Notes: generated from the sequence alone by a model not told the origin. Positions 1 to 11,582 are shown, counted from the first letter of the stretch. The stretch is DNA of 64,000 nt from Tenrec ecaudatus (GCF_050624435.1 NC_134543.1:125889475-125953474), one strand, 5' to 3'. A program made the numbers and translations.

Positions 1-30
1 ATGACCATCAAGATGAACGAATCGGACATT
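1..30 (+). CDS. SNX1: SNX1 coding exon a (partial, 3' portion)
   Basis: Ten codons ([10 protein letters not shown]) run to a GTAAGC donor at 31. The upstream splice site is off the window edge, so the first ATG here is an internal methionine, not the start codon. Phase at the donor is 0. Confidence 0.9.
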
Positions 31-3000
31 GTAAGCACCCAGGCCTCAGACAACACCGCGCCCTTCCCCTCTCCCCAGGCTCCTGGGGGGGCAGCCCTGA
101 AAGGTCCTTGTTTCTCACTGCTAAAGACAAACCGAGCTCTCCTTGTGGCAGCAGCTGCCTTTCCCTAGAAACAGTCTGGGCTTGTGTTGCAGTGGTTTGA
201 AGAGAAGCTCCAGGAGGTAGAGGGTGAGGAGCAGCGCTTGCGGAGGCTCCATGCTGTGGTAGAAGCTCTGGTCACCCACAGGAAAGGTAACCGCCTCTGA
301 CTTGCACTTGCAGCGGGGGAGACGGGTAGGGGCATGACTCTGGTGAGCTGGGGACACAAGGGCATGCTGTGCCCAACTCTTAGCCATCCAAGTTGAAATG
401 CTCAGTCCACCTGGTCTTTGATGTTCAGATCACAAAGATATGCCCTGCATTTCCTGGGAGGAAACAACTCCAGCCACTGTGGGCACCATGCTTTGTAGAG
501 AAGCCATCCCAGGTACCGCGTGATCTGGCACATGGGTATCTGGTACGGGTTGTGTTTTGAGTTGGTGGCTTACAACCAGAATGATATCAGTGCTTTCGCC
601 ACATGGTCAACGCAGCAATATGGAAAAGTGGGGAAGCCTCAGGTCTCCTACTTTCCTTCACCTCTCTGTAGTGATACTGCCTTAAAAGCTACCAAAATGT
701 GCCAGGTTTCAATGCTTTCCTTCTCTGCCTTAAATATGCCAGTCATCAGAATGCTAAACAGGCAGGAGACCAGTAGCCTGAGGCCAGTGTGTGTGGATAA
801 AAGATGTGTGGAGGGAGCTAGGTAGGTGACTCACGAAACCTGAATGCTCACCGTCTGGCCCTTTATAGATAAGGCTTGCCGACCCCTCTGTAGCATGTGC
901 AAGCCTATACTCTGTACACGCCCTCTCACACAGCTCACGAGCTCTAGCTTAGAAATACCAATCATTCCTTTTGTCTGTGTTGTCTGTCTAGCCTAGTGAA
1001 ACTTAAGGCCGGTACCTCTTGACTGTGCTCCAGTAGGCAGGTACAGTCCCCAACTTTTTTTTAAATCATTTTATTAGGGGCTCATACAACTCTTTATCAT
1101 AATCCATACATACATCAATTGTGTAAAGCACATTTATATATTCATTGCCCTCGTCATTCTCAAAACATTTGCTCTCCACTTAAGCCCCTGGCATCAGCTC
1201 CTCATTTTTCCCCCTCCCTCCCCGCTCCCCTCTCCCTATGAACCCTTGATAATTTATAAATTATTATTTTGTCATATCTTGCCCTGCCCAATGTCTCCCT
1301 TCACCCACTTTTCTGTTGTCCATCCCCCAGGGAGATTATATGTAGATCCTTGTAATCGATTCCCCGTTTCTAACACACCCTCCCTCCACCCTCCCATTAT
1401 CGTTACTCACTACTGGTCCTGAAGGGATCATCTGCCCTGGATTCCTTGTGTTTCCAGTTCCTATCTGTACCAATGTACATCCTCTGATCTAGCCAGATTT
1501 GTAAGGTAGAATTGGGATCATGATAGTGGGTGGGGTGGGCATTTAGGAACTAGAAGAAAGTTGTATGTTTTATCGTTGCTACATCGCACCCTGACTGGCT
1601 CATCTCCTCCCCGAGACCCTTCTGTAAGGGGAGGATGTCCAGTGGCCTAAAAATGGGCTTTGGGTCTCGACTCCACACTCCCCCTCCCCTCATTCATGAT
1701 GATAAGATTTTTTTGTTCTGATGATGTCTGATAACTGATTCCTTCGACACCTCTTGATCACACAGGCTGGTGTGCTTCTTCCATGTGGGCTTTGTTGCTT
1801 CTGAGCTGAATGGCTGCTTGTTTACCTTCAAGCCTTTAAGATCCCAGACGCTATCTCTTTTGATAGCTGGGCACCATCAGCTTTCTTCACCTCATTTACT
1901 TATTCACCTGCTTTGTCTTCAGTGATCGTATTGGGAAGGTGAGCATCATGGAATGCCAGTATAATAGAATAAAGTATTCTTGCATTGAGGGAATACTTGA
2001 GTGGAGGCCCTATGTCCATCTGATACCTTAATACTCAATCTATAAATATACACATAGATCTATTTCCCCATCCTCATATATAAATATATTTATATATGTA
2101 CATGCCTTTATTTAGACCTCTATAAATGCCCTTTGCCTCCTAGCTCTTTCCTCTATTTCCTTTGACTTTCCTCTTGTCCCACTATCATGCTCAGTCTTCA
2201 TTTGGGTTTCAGTAATTCCTCTTGGTTACATTACCCTTGATCCCGCCCTGCCAGGCCTCCTACACCCTCCTCATCACCGATTTGGATCATTTGTTGTTCC
2301 CTTGTCCCTGGGTTTGTTAACACCACTACCTTTCCCCCTATCTCCCCTTCTCCCATGTCCCCCCGGAACTGTCGGTCCCATTGTTTTCTCCTCCAGATTG
2401 TTCATCCAGCCTATTTTATTTAGACAGACCTGTGGAAATAATAACATGCACAAAAACAAGACAGAGCAAAACCAAGCAACAAAATAAAGCAAACCAATGA
2501 CAAAAACAAGAAAGAAAAGCTTGTAGTTAGTTCAAGGACTGTTTGTTGCCCTTTAGGAGTGTTTTCCAGTCCAGACAGACCTGCGGAAATAATAACATGC
2601 ACAAAAACAAGACAGAGCAAAACCAAGCAACAAAACAAAACAATGACAAAAACAAAACAAGAAAGAAAAGCTTGTAGTTAGTTCAAGGACTGTTTGTTGG
2701 CCTTTAGGAGTGTTTTCCAGTCCAGTCTATTGGGGCACCAAGCCCTGGCCCCAAAGTCTATTTTTGTATTTCCTTCTTGCTTGTTCCTCTGTTCCCTTGC
2801 TGTTCTGTTGCACCCCCTTAATGTTTTGCCTCGGTGTGGTGGGATCAGATCGCGGGCAGTTCCCACACTGTGTCTCCAGTGTTGCCCCTGTAGGGCGATG
2901 GGTCATACACTCCCCTCCTTTGCTGTTGACTGTGGTGTGACAGTAGCTGGTTACCACTCACCACAGCCAGACATACCATGGGAGCACTGCTAAACATGCC

Positions 3001-6000
3001 ACATGGTGCCGGCTGCCTGTGAGATCAGAGGAGCCTCTGCTGTCTTTCCCTCCTTCCAGAGCTAGCGCTGAACACAGCCCAGTTTGCAAAGAGTCTAGCC
3101 ATGCTCGGGAGCTCCGAGGACAACACGGCATTGTCACGGGCACTCTCCCAGCTGGCCGAGGTGGAAGAAAAAATCGAGCAGCTTCATCAGGAACAGGCCA
3201 ACAGTGACTTCTTCCTCCTGGCTGAGCTCCTGAGCGACTACATTCGCCTCCTGGCCATAGTCCGTGTAAGCTTGTTTCCTCGCCCCTTCTCGGCCCCTTG
3301 GTTTAATCAGTGTGTTCTTCGGGGCTGTCCTCCTTCCCATCCAGTTTTCTCCCATCTCAGCTTCTAGAGAGTGCAACTGTTCTAACTTTTGTTGAGAGGA
3401 CAAGTGTAAACCAAACCATGTACTTCACTCTTGCTAGTCGTCCGGAGCCATCATGAGGCCCACAGGCTGTCTCCTGGACGCACTGAGAGAAAAGCCCACC
3501 CCTGAGTTTCCAAGTAGGTGCTCCTTAAGTCGAAGCTGGATGGCACCTCTGCTCCTCTCTTCAGCAAGGCTTAGTACAGAATTTGTCTTCGGCCCCCTGG
3601 AACAGTGACTTCCTCAGCCCTCTGGTCATTGCTCCTTAACAGTAAGCGGCGGCTCAGAGCCCTTGCTGGCTTCCAATTGTCTCTCCAATGTGGACAGCCA
3701 GGTAACTCCCTGGAACGGGCTTGGCATTGCCTGGAGGAGTGTGACCAGGAGGCTGAGAACTTTGTCTCCAGAGCCCTCTGTGTGCTGTGCTGACCACACT
3801 GGTAACAACACTGAAGCCTGCCCCTCAGATCCAGCACCTCCCTGGGTCTCCTGGTGATCAGGGTAATCTGGTTTCCCATAACCTCTCAGGGCAGCCAAGG
3901 AAGCTTGACCGGGCAGTGGTATTTGCTCTCGCATAGCTTCCCTGAGATAAAAGAGCCCAGAAGGAACGGAACCTGGCACCGGCCCTATAAAAGTCTGAGT
4001 CTGTACCGGAGTTGGCTTGGGATCAGGATGTGTGAGGCCCTACATTGAAACAGAGCCGCCCCTCTCCAGGGCACTCCTGCATTGTGTGGAGAACAGGGCT
4101 GCTCCAGGGCGCGCCTTCCCTCTGCAGTGCAGCTGTTTACTACAGCCTGCGAGACAGCTCAGTGTCCTCTCTCTGCTGCTAATGCCAGGGATAGAGGCTT
4201 GAAATATACCTCTTGTGGAATTCTTAGAAGTAGTCCGGCTGTTTAAGAAGCCCAGGTAGTACAGTGGTTTCATGTTGGGCTGAAATCCACAAGGTCCGCA
4301 GTTCAAAACCACCAGCAGCTCCACAGGAGAAAGACTGGGCGCTCTACTCCTGTAAACAGTTACAGCCTTGGAAACCCACAGGGTGTCGCTGTGATTCAAC
4401 ATTGACTCAACGACAAACTCAGTGAGTTTGGTTTTGTGAAGTCAGGCTGTGTAGCCTGCAGTGCCAACCCAGGGAGTGTCTGGAGGAGGCTTTCAGAGAA
4501 GAGCGTTCCTTAGGGGCTTCTCCGGAGAACACAACTCTTGGCTCTGAACCCCCAGGTTGAAAGAGAGCCTGTCTGTAGGAGAGTGAGGGGCCACCTAGAC
4601 TCGAGCTCCGTGTGCTGGCCTTTCCTCAGAGACCTCGTGATCCTGAGAGTTTCTGCTTTCCACTGAACCAGGAGCTGAACCTCTGTTAGCCCAAGGGATT
4701 AGGCTTCAGTCTAACTGGGCGTCAACTCTGACCTAGCCCTTTCAGGTGGAAGGAAGTCTCAGGGAGTCTCAGGGGAGCTGAGTCTCTCCCTGCAGTGTGG
4801 GTTTGGGCAGAGGTCCCCACTAGGCGGCCTAAAAGCTTACGGAGGACTTTTTATCAAACCAGAAACAAATGGAGCAGAGCCAAGAGCTGGCCGGTGCACA
4901 GACCCAGGCTGCCTGGTGAGGCCTGGAAGCCCACAGAGATGATGGAAGGCTGCAGCTTACTTAGCCCGGCTACTGCCCTTTCCTGGATAGGGGCTTGCAA
5001 ACGAAGAAACCCAGCAAAGAACCCCGAGGGAGCTTCTTGGAGGCCGGGATCATTTCAGGAAGTTGAGGGTAGTGTTGGCATGAAAGGAGGAAGTCTCTGT
5101 GGTGGTCGTACTATCTGGATCTTCGTTTAAAGGTGGCTTCCTCATGATGGTCGTCCTTGCCATCTCCCAGGCGAAGACCCATTTTCCTGTGATTGTAATG
5201 ATCAGTGTGCTAGTGGCCTCTTCCGTTAAATTCCAAGTGTCGTGAAGGTGGCCCTGTGTATGCTCCATCCTCCACTGTGTTCTTAGCTCCTGGCACTTGG
5301 CAGGCACCCAGCAAAAGGGTGTGGACTCCGGGACTGATGGAGCTGAGGGCGCCAGTTCAGAAGCCATAGTTTAGGACATTGGCTACTGTGAGCCCAGCCA
5401 TCCAGCACTGGGAGTAGCATGAAGCAGCATGGCAGTGGCCTCCTGGGAGCTTGGGGACGAGTGGTACCCAAGCTTAGCTTTTAGACATTACACGTCTCAG
5501 CTGGGCACTAACCCATGGCTGCGGAAGCTGCCCTTGCTCAGTCCTTCCGTGGCACAGCTGCTGGGAGAGCTTCCTGGGGCAGAGCCGGAGGAGCTCCTGA
5601 CGGGCTGGTTGTGCTCCCGCTGCCCCTCCCCCTCCCAGGCCGCCTTTGACCATCGCATGAAGGCATGGCAGCGCTGGCAGGACGCTCAAGCAACCCTGCA
5701 GAAGAAGCGGGAGGCTGAGGCCCGGCTGCTGTGGGCCAACAAGCCTGACAAGCTACAGCTGGCCAAGGACGAGATCTCAGAGGTGAGTCCCCTGCAGAGC
5801 AGCTCAGCACAGCTGCGCTTCTACCTCGAGAGGAGTTTGGATCCCATCCCACCCAGGTGCTCAGAAACCCACAGCAGTCAATGAAGGTATTGGTTTATGG
5901 GCAAGCCTTGAGTATGGCACCAAGCCTGCGGAGGCCTGGCCCTTCTCCTTCTCCTCCACCCCAGAGTTCCCAGAGCAGTTCCTGGAGGTGGAGTCCTGGC

Positions 6001-7527
6001 ATGGGTCTCTGAAAAGCTCTCTACCCAATTCTGATGTGCCCCCCTGTTGAGAGTGAACCCGTTTCTTGTGAGGCACACGGCATCTTTCTCCTAAAGTGGG
6101 CTTCCAACTTATGTGCTGCATCCCCATGTGATTCCTGATCTCACCCAGAGGGACAGACAGACAAAATGAGCCATTGAGGTCTCATAGGTAGAGCTGCTAT
6201 GCAGATATAAAGGCTTAATGATTAATTTTTTTAAAAGCTTAATGATGATGCCATAATATTAAGCAGTTCTTTCTCTCTTCTTCCCAGTGGGAGTCACGGG
6301 TGACTCAGTATGAAAGGGACTTTGAAAGAATTTCAACAGTGGTTCGAAAAGAAGTGATGCGATTTGAGGTGAGAGAGAAGATCCTCCATCCCAGTATCCA
6401 GGTCCTGTTTAATAGTGTTGTTGGTTTTGTCCAGGCATATTGAGTAGGGAAGTGCCAGTGACTTGGCATTCATGGTGAACACGTGAATCCTACTGTGTGT
6501 GTGTGTGTGTGTGTGTGTTTTCTCCTGAGGCAGTGACTCTGAAGCTCCTTGCGGAACCAGAGTTCTTAATTATAAAGCAAAGTATGCAGCTGCCATGGAC
6601 CCCTCTAGTCCTTTGCCCTCCTTCCTCCCTCACTTCCTTCCTCCCTCATACTCCCACCTTGGCAGAGGCTCTTTGGCTGGGATTGGAAGCTATTCCAGCT
6701 TCTCTGCTTTCTGAGGCCATGCTTCGCCTCGGTCAGCATTGTAAACAACAGGACGGTGTCGAATTCTGTCTCCTGTAGAAAGAGAAATCCAAGGACTTCA
6801 AAAGCCATGTGATCAAGTACCTGGAGACACTCCTGCATTCACAGCAGCAGGTACGCATGTGTGCATGACTGTTGTCTTCTCTCCCGCTCCTGAAGCAGCT
6901 GCCTGTTTAGGGCTTGGGTGAGAGGTAGGTGGTCTGGCACCACTTCTGAGGACTGGCAATATCTAAAGGTAGTAGCCCTATTGCTCCGACGAGGGCCTTT
7001 TGCTCAGCAGGAAGGCGACCCAGCTGCTGTGCTAACCTGTGCTAAGTTAGTTTTTGAGGCCCGCCCACCCTCTTTGCTCCCTGTAACCCGTGGTCCATGG
7101 CTCCATCTGGCCCTCTTGAGATCCAGGCGCCCATCAGCGTGTGAACACCTGCCCCCAGTGGGAGGCGCTGCCTGAGCCTGGACAAAGCTGTGGACTCCAC
7201 TAAGGCTCCTTCTGGGCCCGAAGCAAGGCTGACTTCAGCGATGTCCCTGGCCTGCCCTTAGAGCTGAAGAAGTGCTCCTCCCCTGAAGTCTGGGAGGGCT
7301 GCTGAGGACAGGGTGGTGACTGGGGCTGGCCGGGCTGCCCAGGGCCTGCTCTAGGTGCAGCACTTCTTCAGCTCTGCCCCAGCTCCCGTTGGCTGGCTGA
7401 GGTGCCTGGGGAGCGTCCTAGCTCACGCTCTGCCACTAGATGGGGGCTCTGGCTTACTGTCCCCACTTCTTTGCAGCTGGCAAAGTATTGGGAAGCCTTC
7501 CTTCCAGAGGCAAAAGCCATCTCTTAA
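1..7527 (+). CDS. SNX1: Sorting nexin-1, C-terminal part (7 coding exons; 5' part lies outside the window)
   Basis: SNX1 is a PX-BAR sorting nexin that binds endosomal phosphoinositides and, paired with SNX5/6, bends membrane into retromer-type recycling tubules. Coding exons seen: 1-30, 193-286, 3060-3265, 5639-5782, 6288-6368, 6779-6850 and 7477-7527. All complete introns have GT-AG ends and the joins keep frame. Together they give 678 bases, 225 residues plus TAA, starting [10 protein letters not shown] and ending FLPEAKAIS. The product is very close to the end of human SNX1 as I know it (522 residues). It covers the C-terminal BAR domain, a long coiled-coil region rich in charged heptads ([46 protein letters not shown]). 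The PX domain is not in the window. No frameshift or early stop is seen, so the gene appears intact. SNX22 lies 11 kb downstream on the same strand. Confidence 0.97.
31..192 (+). other. SNX1 short intron
   Basis: A 162-base GT-AG intron between exons a and b. Apparent open frames on the other strand here do not resemble coding sequence. Confidence 0.85.
193..286 (+). CDS. SNX1: SNX1 coding exon b
   Basis: Acceptor TTGCAG ends at 192 and donor GTAACC starts at 287. Encodes [20 protein letters not shown] and on to VTHRK, start of the BAR helices; ends one base into a Glu codon. Confidence 0.95.
1055..2990 (-). mobile_element. LINE 3' region (copy A), antisense in SNX1 intron
   Basis: It begins with a T-run and a segment reading tttattaggggctcatac, which on the minus strand is the 3' end followed by a poly(A) tail. 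The same order of segments recurs in this window at 21289-22061 and 59421-61970 and in shorter pieces elsewhere. About 1.9 kb of what looks like L1-type 3'UTR is present, without a recognisable ORF2. The right edge is approximate. It lies within about 70 bases of the acceptor for the SNX1 exon at 3060, so it is tolerated close to a constitutive splice site. Family name not assigned; the sequence type is one I associate with tenrec-like afrotherians. Confidence 0.8.
2422..2723 (+). repeat. Tandem duplication of a 151-base unit inside LINE copy A
   Basis: Two adjacent near-identical units, 2422-2572 and 2573-2723, each start agacagacctg and end gtgttttccagtcc. Differences are a few substitutions and small A-rich indels. 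The related copy at 61190-61340 has only one unit, so the duplication is private to this copy or its subfamily. Confidence 0.85.
3060..3265 (+). CDS. SNX1: SNX1 coding exon c
   Basis: Acceptor CTTCCAG ends at 3059 and donor GTAAGC starts at 3266. 206 bases encode the segment from [17 protein letters not shown] to [19 protein letters not shown]. The preceding intron is filled almost to the acceptor by an antisense LINE. Confidence 0.96.
3266..5638 (+). other. SNX1 intron, mostly unremarkable
   Basis: Apart from a SINE at about 4240-4438, I recognise no repeat or exon. The open frames seen on both strands show no family resemblance and no supporting splice sites. Confidence 0.6.
4240..4438 (+). 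mobile_element. AFROSINE-like tRNA-derived SINE
   Basis: The head resembles a tRNA-type A/B-box region (gggctgaaatccacaaggtc, then gcagttcaaaaccaccagc). The body has ggaaacccacagggtgtcgc and the tail gacaaactcagtgagtttgg. These blocks recur in the same order at many sites in the window. Confidence 0.8.
5639..5782 (+). CDS. SNX1: SNX1 coding exon d
   Basis: Acceptor CTCCCAG ends at 5638 and donor GTGAGT starts at 5783. 48 codons from [16 protein letters not shown] to AKDEISE, the core of a long BAR helix. Confidence 0.96.
6288..6368 (+). CDS. SNX1: SNX1 coding exon e
   Basis: Acceptor TTCCCAG ends at 6287 and donor GTGAGA starts at 6369. 27 codons, [16 protein letters not shown] through KEVMRFE. 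Confidence 0.96.
6494..6519 (+). repeat. (TG)n microsatellite
   Basis: About 13 uninterrupted TG units in an SNX1 intron, followed by a short T-run. Confidence 0.9.
6779..6850 (+). CDS. SNX1: SNX1 coding exon f
   Basis: Acceptor CTCCTGTAG ends at 6778 and donor GTACGC starts at 6851. 24 codons, [19 protein letters not shown] then HSQQQ. Confidence 0.96.
7477..7527 (+). CDS. SNX1: SNX1 terminal coding exon
   Basis: Acceptor TTTGCAG ends at 7476. Encodes [16 protein letters not shown] and a TAA stop at 7525-7527, the expected C-terminus of the family. Confidence 0.97.
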   Translation: MAKYWEAFLPEAKAIS

Positions 7528-7905
7528 TGGACCACGGACACCAAGCCCACCTGCCTGACGCTGCCTTTTTATACACTGTCCGCCTCCACTTCTGAAGGAA
7601 CCAGTGCTGCATCCTGCCCAGACTTAACCCCATCCTCTCTGCCCGACAGCCAGCTCTCCCAGTCACTCGAACTGTGTTTTATTTAGCTTCCATATATATT
7701 TTCTTACCTAAGAGAATAGTTTCCTGCTTTAAGCAAAGACCTACAATAGGTGGTGGAATTATGGGATAGAAGTCGGTATTGATATAAATATATGAAGAGA
7801 AATGTTTATTTTTCAGGATGTGGTTTAGGAACAGGGAATAACGTTTTCTGTTACTCCTGACGGTGCCATGAAAAGATTATGTAATAAAATAATTTCAAAT
7901 CAGGT
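7528..7905 (+). other. SNX1: SNX1 3'UTR
   Basis: From the TAA at 7525 to about 17 bases past the AATAAA at 7883. Length about 380 bases; AT content rises toward the end, as is normal for a 3'UTR. The exact cleavage site is inferred. Confidence 0.75.
7883..7888 (+). terminator. SNX1: SNX1 polyadenylation signal AATAAA
   Basis: A canonical hexamer, immediately followed by an overlapping AT-rich stretch, 356 bases after the stop. It is the first canonical hexamer after the stop. Confidence 0.75.
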
Positions 7906-8604
7906 GACATGACTCAGATGGTGGTAACTTTTTGCTTTAACCTGGACAGCAGTGGGGACGGAGGTCCAGACCAGAAGTTGCCCGGCTCTAGTCGGTTTCT
8001 CTCCCCAGGCGTTGACCTGGGAGATGTTCTCTCTGCCTCCCTCAGCTCTCGGTTCTCAGGGTCTCCTGTCTTCCTCATTCTGATTCCTGTAGGGGCGGGG
8101 TCACAGAATGAGAGGGGCAAAACTCATCTGCACGGGAAGCAAATCTCTTCTGTACCTGCTCTGACACCCTAAGCTGCCCTGGGCTGTCTTACCTTCTGAG
8201 GCAAAGACTTGGGTCCAAGCCCTCTTGGCCACCCATCAAATGTGTCTGAAATGCCAAGGCCATGGAAGCTGTGTCTGAGCTCATCTGAACAGAGGAACTT
8301 GCGTCTCAGATCAACCGGGCTGCCCCCCTCAGTAGTGGTCCACTCCTGCTTGAGCTGTGCTGGTGAGAGGGGCGTGAAGGCACAGCCAGACCTGGTGACT
8401 GCCCTCCAGGGACTCACGCCATTCCCAGCCCCACCACCAGGCTCAGCAGCAACAGAACCCATCCCAGAAGTGCCCCTTCTGTCAGTTCTTTTTGGTGGTG
8501 GTTAGGGTGTGGGGAGGGGCAGCCTGAGGCACAAACAGGGAGACATTGAGAACACTGCCCTGACAGGAAAGGTGCCAAGAATCTGTGTCAGTGGGGTTTA
8601 TTTT
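7906..8604. other. Intergenic, nothing recognised
   Basis: GC-moderate sequence between SNX1 and the first repeat of the intergenic block. Open frames on both strands (around 7909-8505) lack any recognisable motif. Confidence 0.5.
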
Positions 8605-8960
8605 GGATTTTTGGTGGGGTTTTTTGGGGTGTTTTGTTTTTTAAGTCATTGAATCTATTCCTGCTGTCCCAATATATTATCACCTTTGATTTTACCCTCC
8701 AATCTTTTATATGCTTGTTTTTATATTGTTGTGATGTTACACAAAAACTATTTTGTACCTTGCTTTGATCATTCAACATAATACATGTTGTAAGCCTTTT
8801 TCCCTGTAGTTTTAAATGTCTATATAATTTCAAGGCCTCTAGCGAGTGACTGTACCATAATTCTCACTCATCCCTCGTTGAATTCTTGATATTTTTGTAG
8901 TTTTAACATAATCTCACACATGGACTCCCAGACAGCCTGTCCTGAGTGCTTGTTGCCCCG
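8605..8960. repeat. AT-rich old LINE-like fragment
   Basis: T-rich stretch with segments such as gatcattcaacataataca that resemble the 3' regions of old mammalian L1 elements. Assignment is by general look only. Confidence 0.35.
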
Positions 8961-9489
8961 GGGCTTCCCTCCGCCTCAGTGTTGTCTTTCAGAATGACAG
9001 AGCGGCTGCAGCTAGCGGGGCCTTTCTCTCAGAAACGGCTGGATGCATTTCCGTATTGACAAGGACGTTCTCGCACGCCTGCCTTAGCACCACAGCTTCG
9101 GGTCTGCAGCCTCTACTCATGCTAGCACTGTGCTGTGCTTCTGTTACCTGGTCCATGGTCCCCACTTCAGTGGGCTCTTGTCCCAGTAATATCCTGGACA
9201 TGGGTGACACTTAACTGTCTCGTCATCTTTAATCCGGAAGTTCCTTAGCTTTGCTCTGTCTTTCATCACCTTGACATTTCCTGAGAATACAGGCCAGTTA
9301 TTTTGTAGAATGTTCCACAATTTGGGTTCATCTCATTGTTTCCACAACTTGAGTAGTGTTTCACAAGGTGGTGTATGTGATGCTGCTCAGTTGATCCCAT
9401 TGATGGCGATTGATGTTGACTTGGTTAAATTGACAGCCGTCAGGTTTCACCAGCATACTGTTTTCCCTGCAAATAATTGGTGAAGTTCT

Positions 9490-9922
9490 TTGAAGTAATT
9501 TAAAAACGTGCTGAAAAACTGGGGTTTGGCTTATACACGGGTCAATGGTAATGGTACCCTAATGAGGTGTAACATCTTGCAGGTGATTGCTGTTCCTCTG
9601 CTGTTCATTCAAAGGCCCCTGACACTGCAGGGCTTTGAATGTTTGTTTGCTCACATCTAACCAATCAGAGCCGTCCAATGACGTGGACGGCTCCAATTCG
9701 CAGAAGCACCTGTAGCGATTCACTTACGCGGGCAGCTGAACTGGTAAGGGTGTGTCTGTGGCTGCGCTCCGTCTCTCTCCTCTGGTCTCTGTGTTAGTTA
9801 ACATCCTGCATTTCCCACCCTAGGCTTATACTCGAGTCAATCAGTTTTTCTGGTTTCCCAGGTAATAATTTGGTACCTCAGCTTATACTCGGGTCGGCTT
9901 ATATTCGAGTATATACGGTATT
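9490..9922. mobile_element. Probable DNA-transposon-derived element (unassigned)
   Basis: Both ends carry copies of a motif gcttatac(a/t)cgggtc. The right end reads gcttatattcgagtatatac followed by ggta. The middle has a perfect 9-base inverted repeat, gagccgtcc and ggacggctc, at 9668-9693. I recall this tatactcgagtataagccg motif from dispersed non-autonomous elements in several vertebrates but cannot name the family with certainty. Exact termini and target duplication were not resolved. Confidence 0.5.
9668..9693. repeat. Perfect 9-base inverted repeat with 8-base loop
   Basis: gagccgtcc, loop aatgacgt, ggacggctc. It lies in the middle of the element at 9490-9922; the loop contains a CRE-like TGACGT. 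Probably structural, inherited from the element. Confidence 0.85.
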
Positions 9923-10203
9923 TAAACTTATAATCCATTGCTTTGAGTTATTTTGACCCTTAAACTGCCCCAAATGTCCGTGTCTTTTTAACGTGCCCCA
10001 TCACTGAGCATCTTGCCTGCTGCCCTGGCCTGGCATCAGGCACTTCTGCAGGGAGTCTTGGTTGCTTTCCGTGGGAGAATCGGTATTTAGAAAGCAAGAC
10101 CCAGGTGCTGTATATGCGCATGGCCGGCACTCAGAGCAGGTACTGGAGAGGGAGAGGAGAAAGGGTTTCAGAGCTTCCTCCTTAGCCTCATATAGTCCAG
10201 TAG

Positions 10204-10345
10204 TGACAGAATCCGTGGTCCACAAACAACTCCCTGCCATCAAGTCACTTCTGACTCAGCGACCCTGTAGGGCAGGGAAGAGCCAGCTGGGTGGGTTTCC
10301 AAGACGGTACCTCTAGGGAGCAGAAACCATCTTTGTCCCTGGCAT
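10204..10345 (-). mobile_element. AFROSINE-like SINE, partial
   Basis: Minus-strand copy: tctgactcagcgaccctgta and gggtgggtttccaagacggt are the reverse complement of the family's body. Confidence 0.65.
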
Positions 10346-10399
10346 GGAGCTGCTGGCTGTGGTTCACAGCCCAAAGCATAACCAAAGTAGCACCACAGC

Positions 10400-11390
10400 T
10401 CCTCTGACCCGACTGTCAGGGCCTGTGAAATTCTGTGGAAACAAATGCCCGCAGGGACCAAGAGATAGTGCCTGAGCCATAACGCTGTGTGGGGACAGTT
10501 GTGGCACAAAGAAAACGGAGTCGTTCCATCTTGGGGCTCAAGAGGGAGAGGATTCTGGGGAATGTGATGCTTGAAGTGAGTTTTGAAAAGATGTTGTTCC
10601 TTCTGCTTTGCCCTTCCCAAGTCCCCCTCTCTGCCCGGTTGTGGCAGCGTGAAGCAAGCACACGTGGGGAAGGGAGGTGGCTTGCTGTGAGCAGATGCAG
10701 GGGAAGAATGGAGAAGGGAACGGATGTGGCTCCTGTGAATGGGAAGGCAGGCAGTGGTTAGAGGGTGGGGAGAGACAGTGAAAGGCTTTGCTGTGTTTAA
10801 AGGCTGGGCCGTCTTGAGCATGGCACTAAGATCCAGAGGAAAGGAAGGGATCACCCGCAAAGCCTGACCTGGGAGAAACTGCAGTCCAGCACCCAGGAGG
10901 GGGTGTTGCTGTGAGGAGAGGAAGCCTTGCTGTGAAGTTGCCAGCAAGAAATACATAGGCGGAAAAGTTAACTTCATTCTCGATAATTACCATGTGGCCA
11001 GAGATGTTCTGTATATGTATTTTGAGTCTAGTGGATTAGAGGAAAGTTGTGGGGGTGGGTAAATTCTTTGATTATTTCCCCAAGAGTCATTCTGGGCCCT
11101 AGAGCCCTAAAGATGGAGACTTAGAGCCAGGGGTGAGCTGGAGGAACCTTAGTATTCAGCGTAAGTATTTGGTGATGTTATAAATGAGAGAATTAGAAGG
11201 GTATTTTGTAACTTTTGAACTTTTCCAGAAGATTTTCATTCTAAATGTACCTATAGCTGGGACCTACAGAAAATAAAGGGTGCCTTTGCCGAAACTGCGG
11301 TTTTAGGAGGAGTGATAAGGTGACACTCTTGCTAGCGATGGGGATGCTGTCTAGAGTGAGAGGCAGGATGGCGGTGGAAGCTGAGCCTGC
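10400..11390. other. Intergenic; possible old L2-type sequence, no gene
   Basis: Contains phrases like those in old L2 elements (gtgaaaggctttgctgtg, ggctgggccgtcttgagc). A 245-codon open frame on the minus strand (10240-10977) overlaps the SINE above and shows no domain, so I do not call it a gene. Confidence 0.4.
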
Positions 11391-11394
11391 TGCA

Positions 11395-11582
11395 GAAGCA
11401 CACCCACTGCCATCAAGTCGGCGCCACTCCTCGTGATCCTGGAGGGCAGGAGAGAACTTCCCTGTGGGTTTCTGAGAAATTATAATTCTTTATTATAACT
11501 CTCTTCCCCAAGGAGTGGCTGCTGAGCTTGAACTGCTGACTGTCTAACTAGTAACCCACTAGGCAGGCCACCAGGGCTCTTT
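11395..11582 (-). mobile_element. AFROSINE-like SINE
   Basis: Reverse-strand body (gccatcaagtcggcgccact, cttccctgtgggtttctgag) and head (gaactgctgactgtctaact, ggccaccagggctct). Confidence 0.75.

Noticed and set aside
2274-2638. Overlapping open frames with repeated hydrophobic LFLC/VIIS-like segments.
   Set aside because: They are produced by the 151-base tandem duplication in the LINE 3' region, not by a gene.
10240-10977. 245-codon open frame on the minus strand between SNX1 and SNX22.
   Set aside because: It overlaps a SINE, has no domain or composition typical of a protein, and no splice or promoter context.
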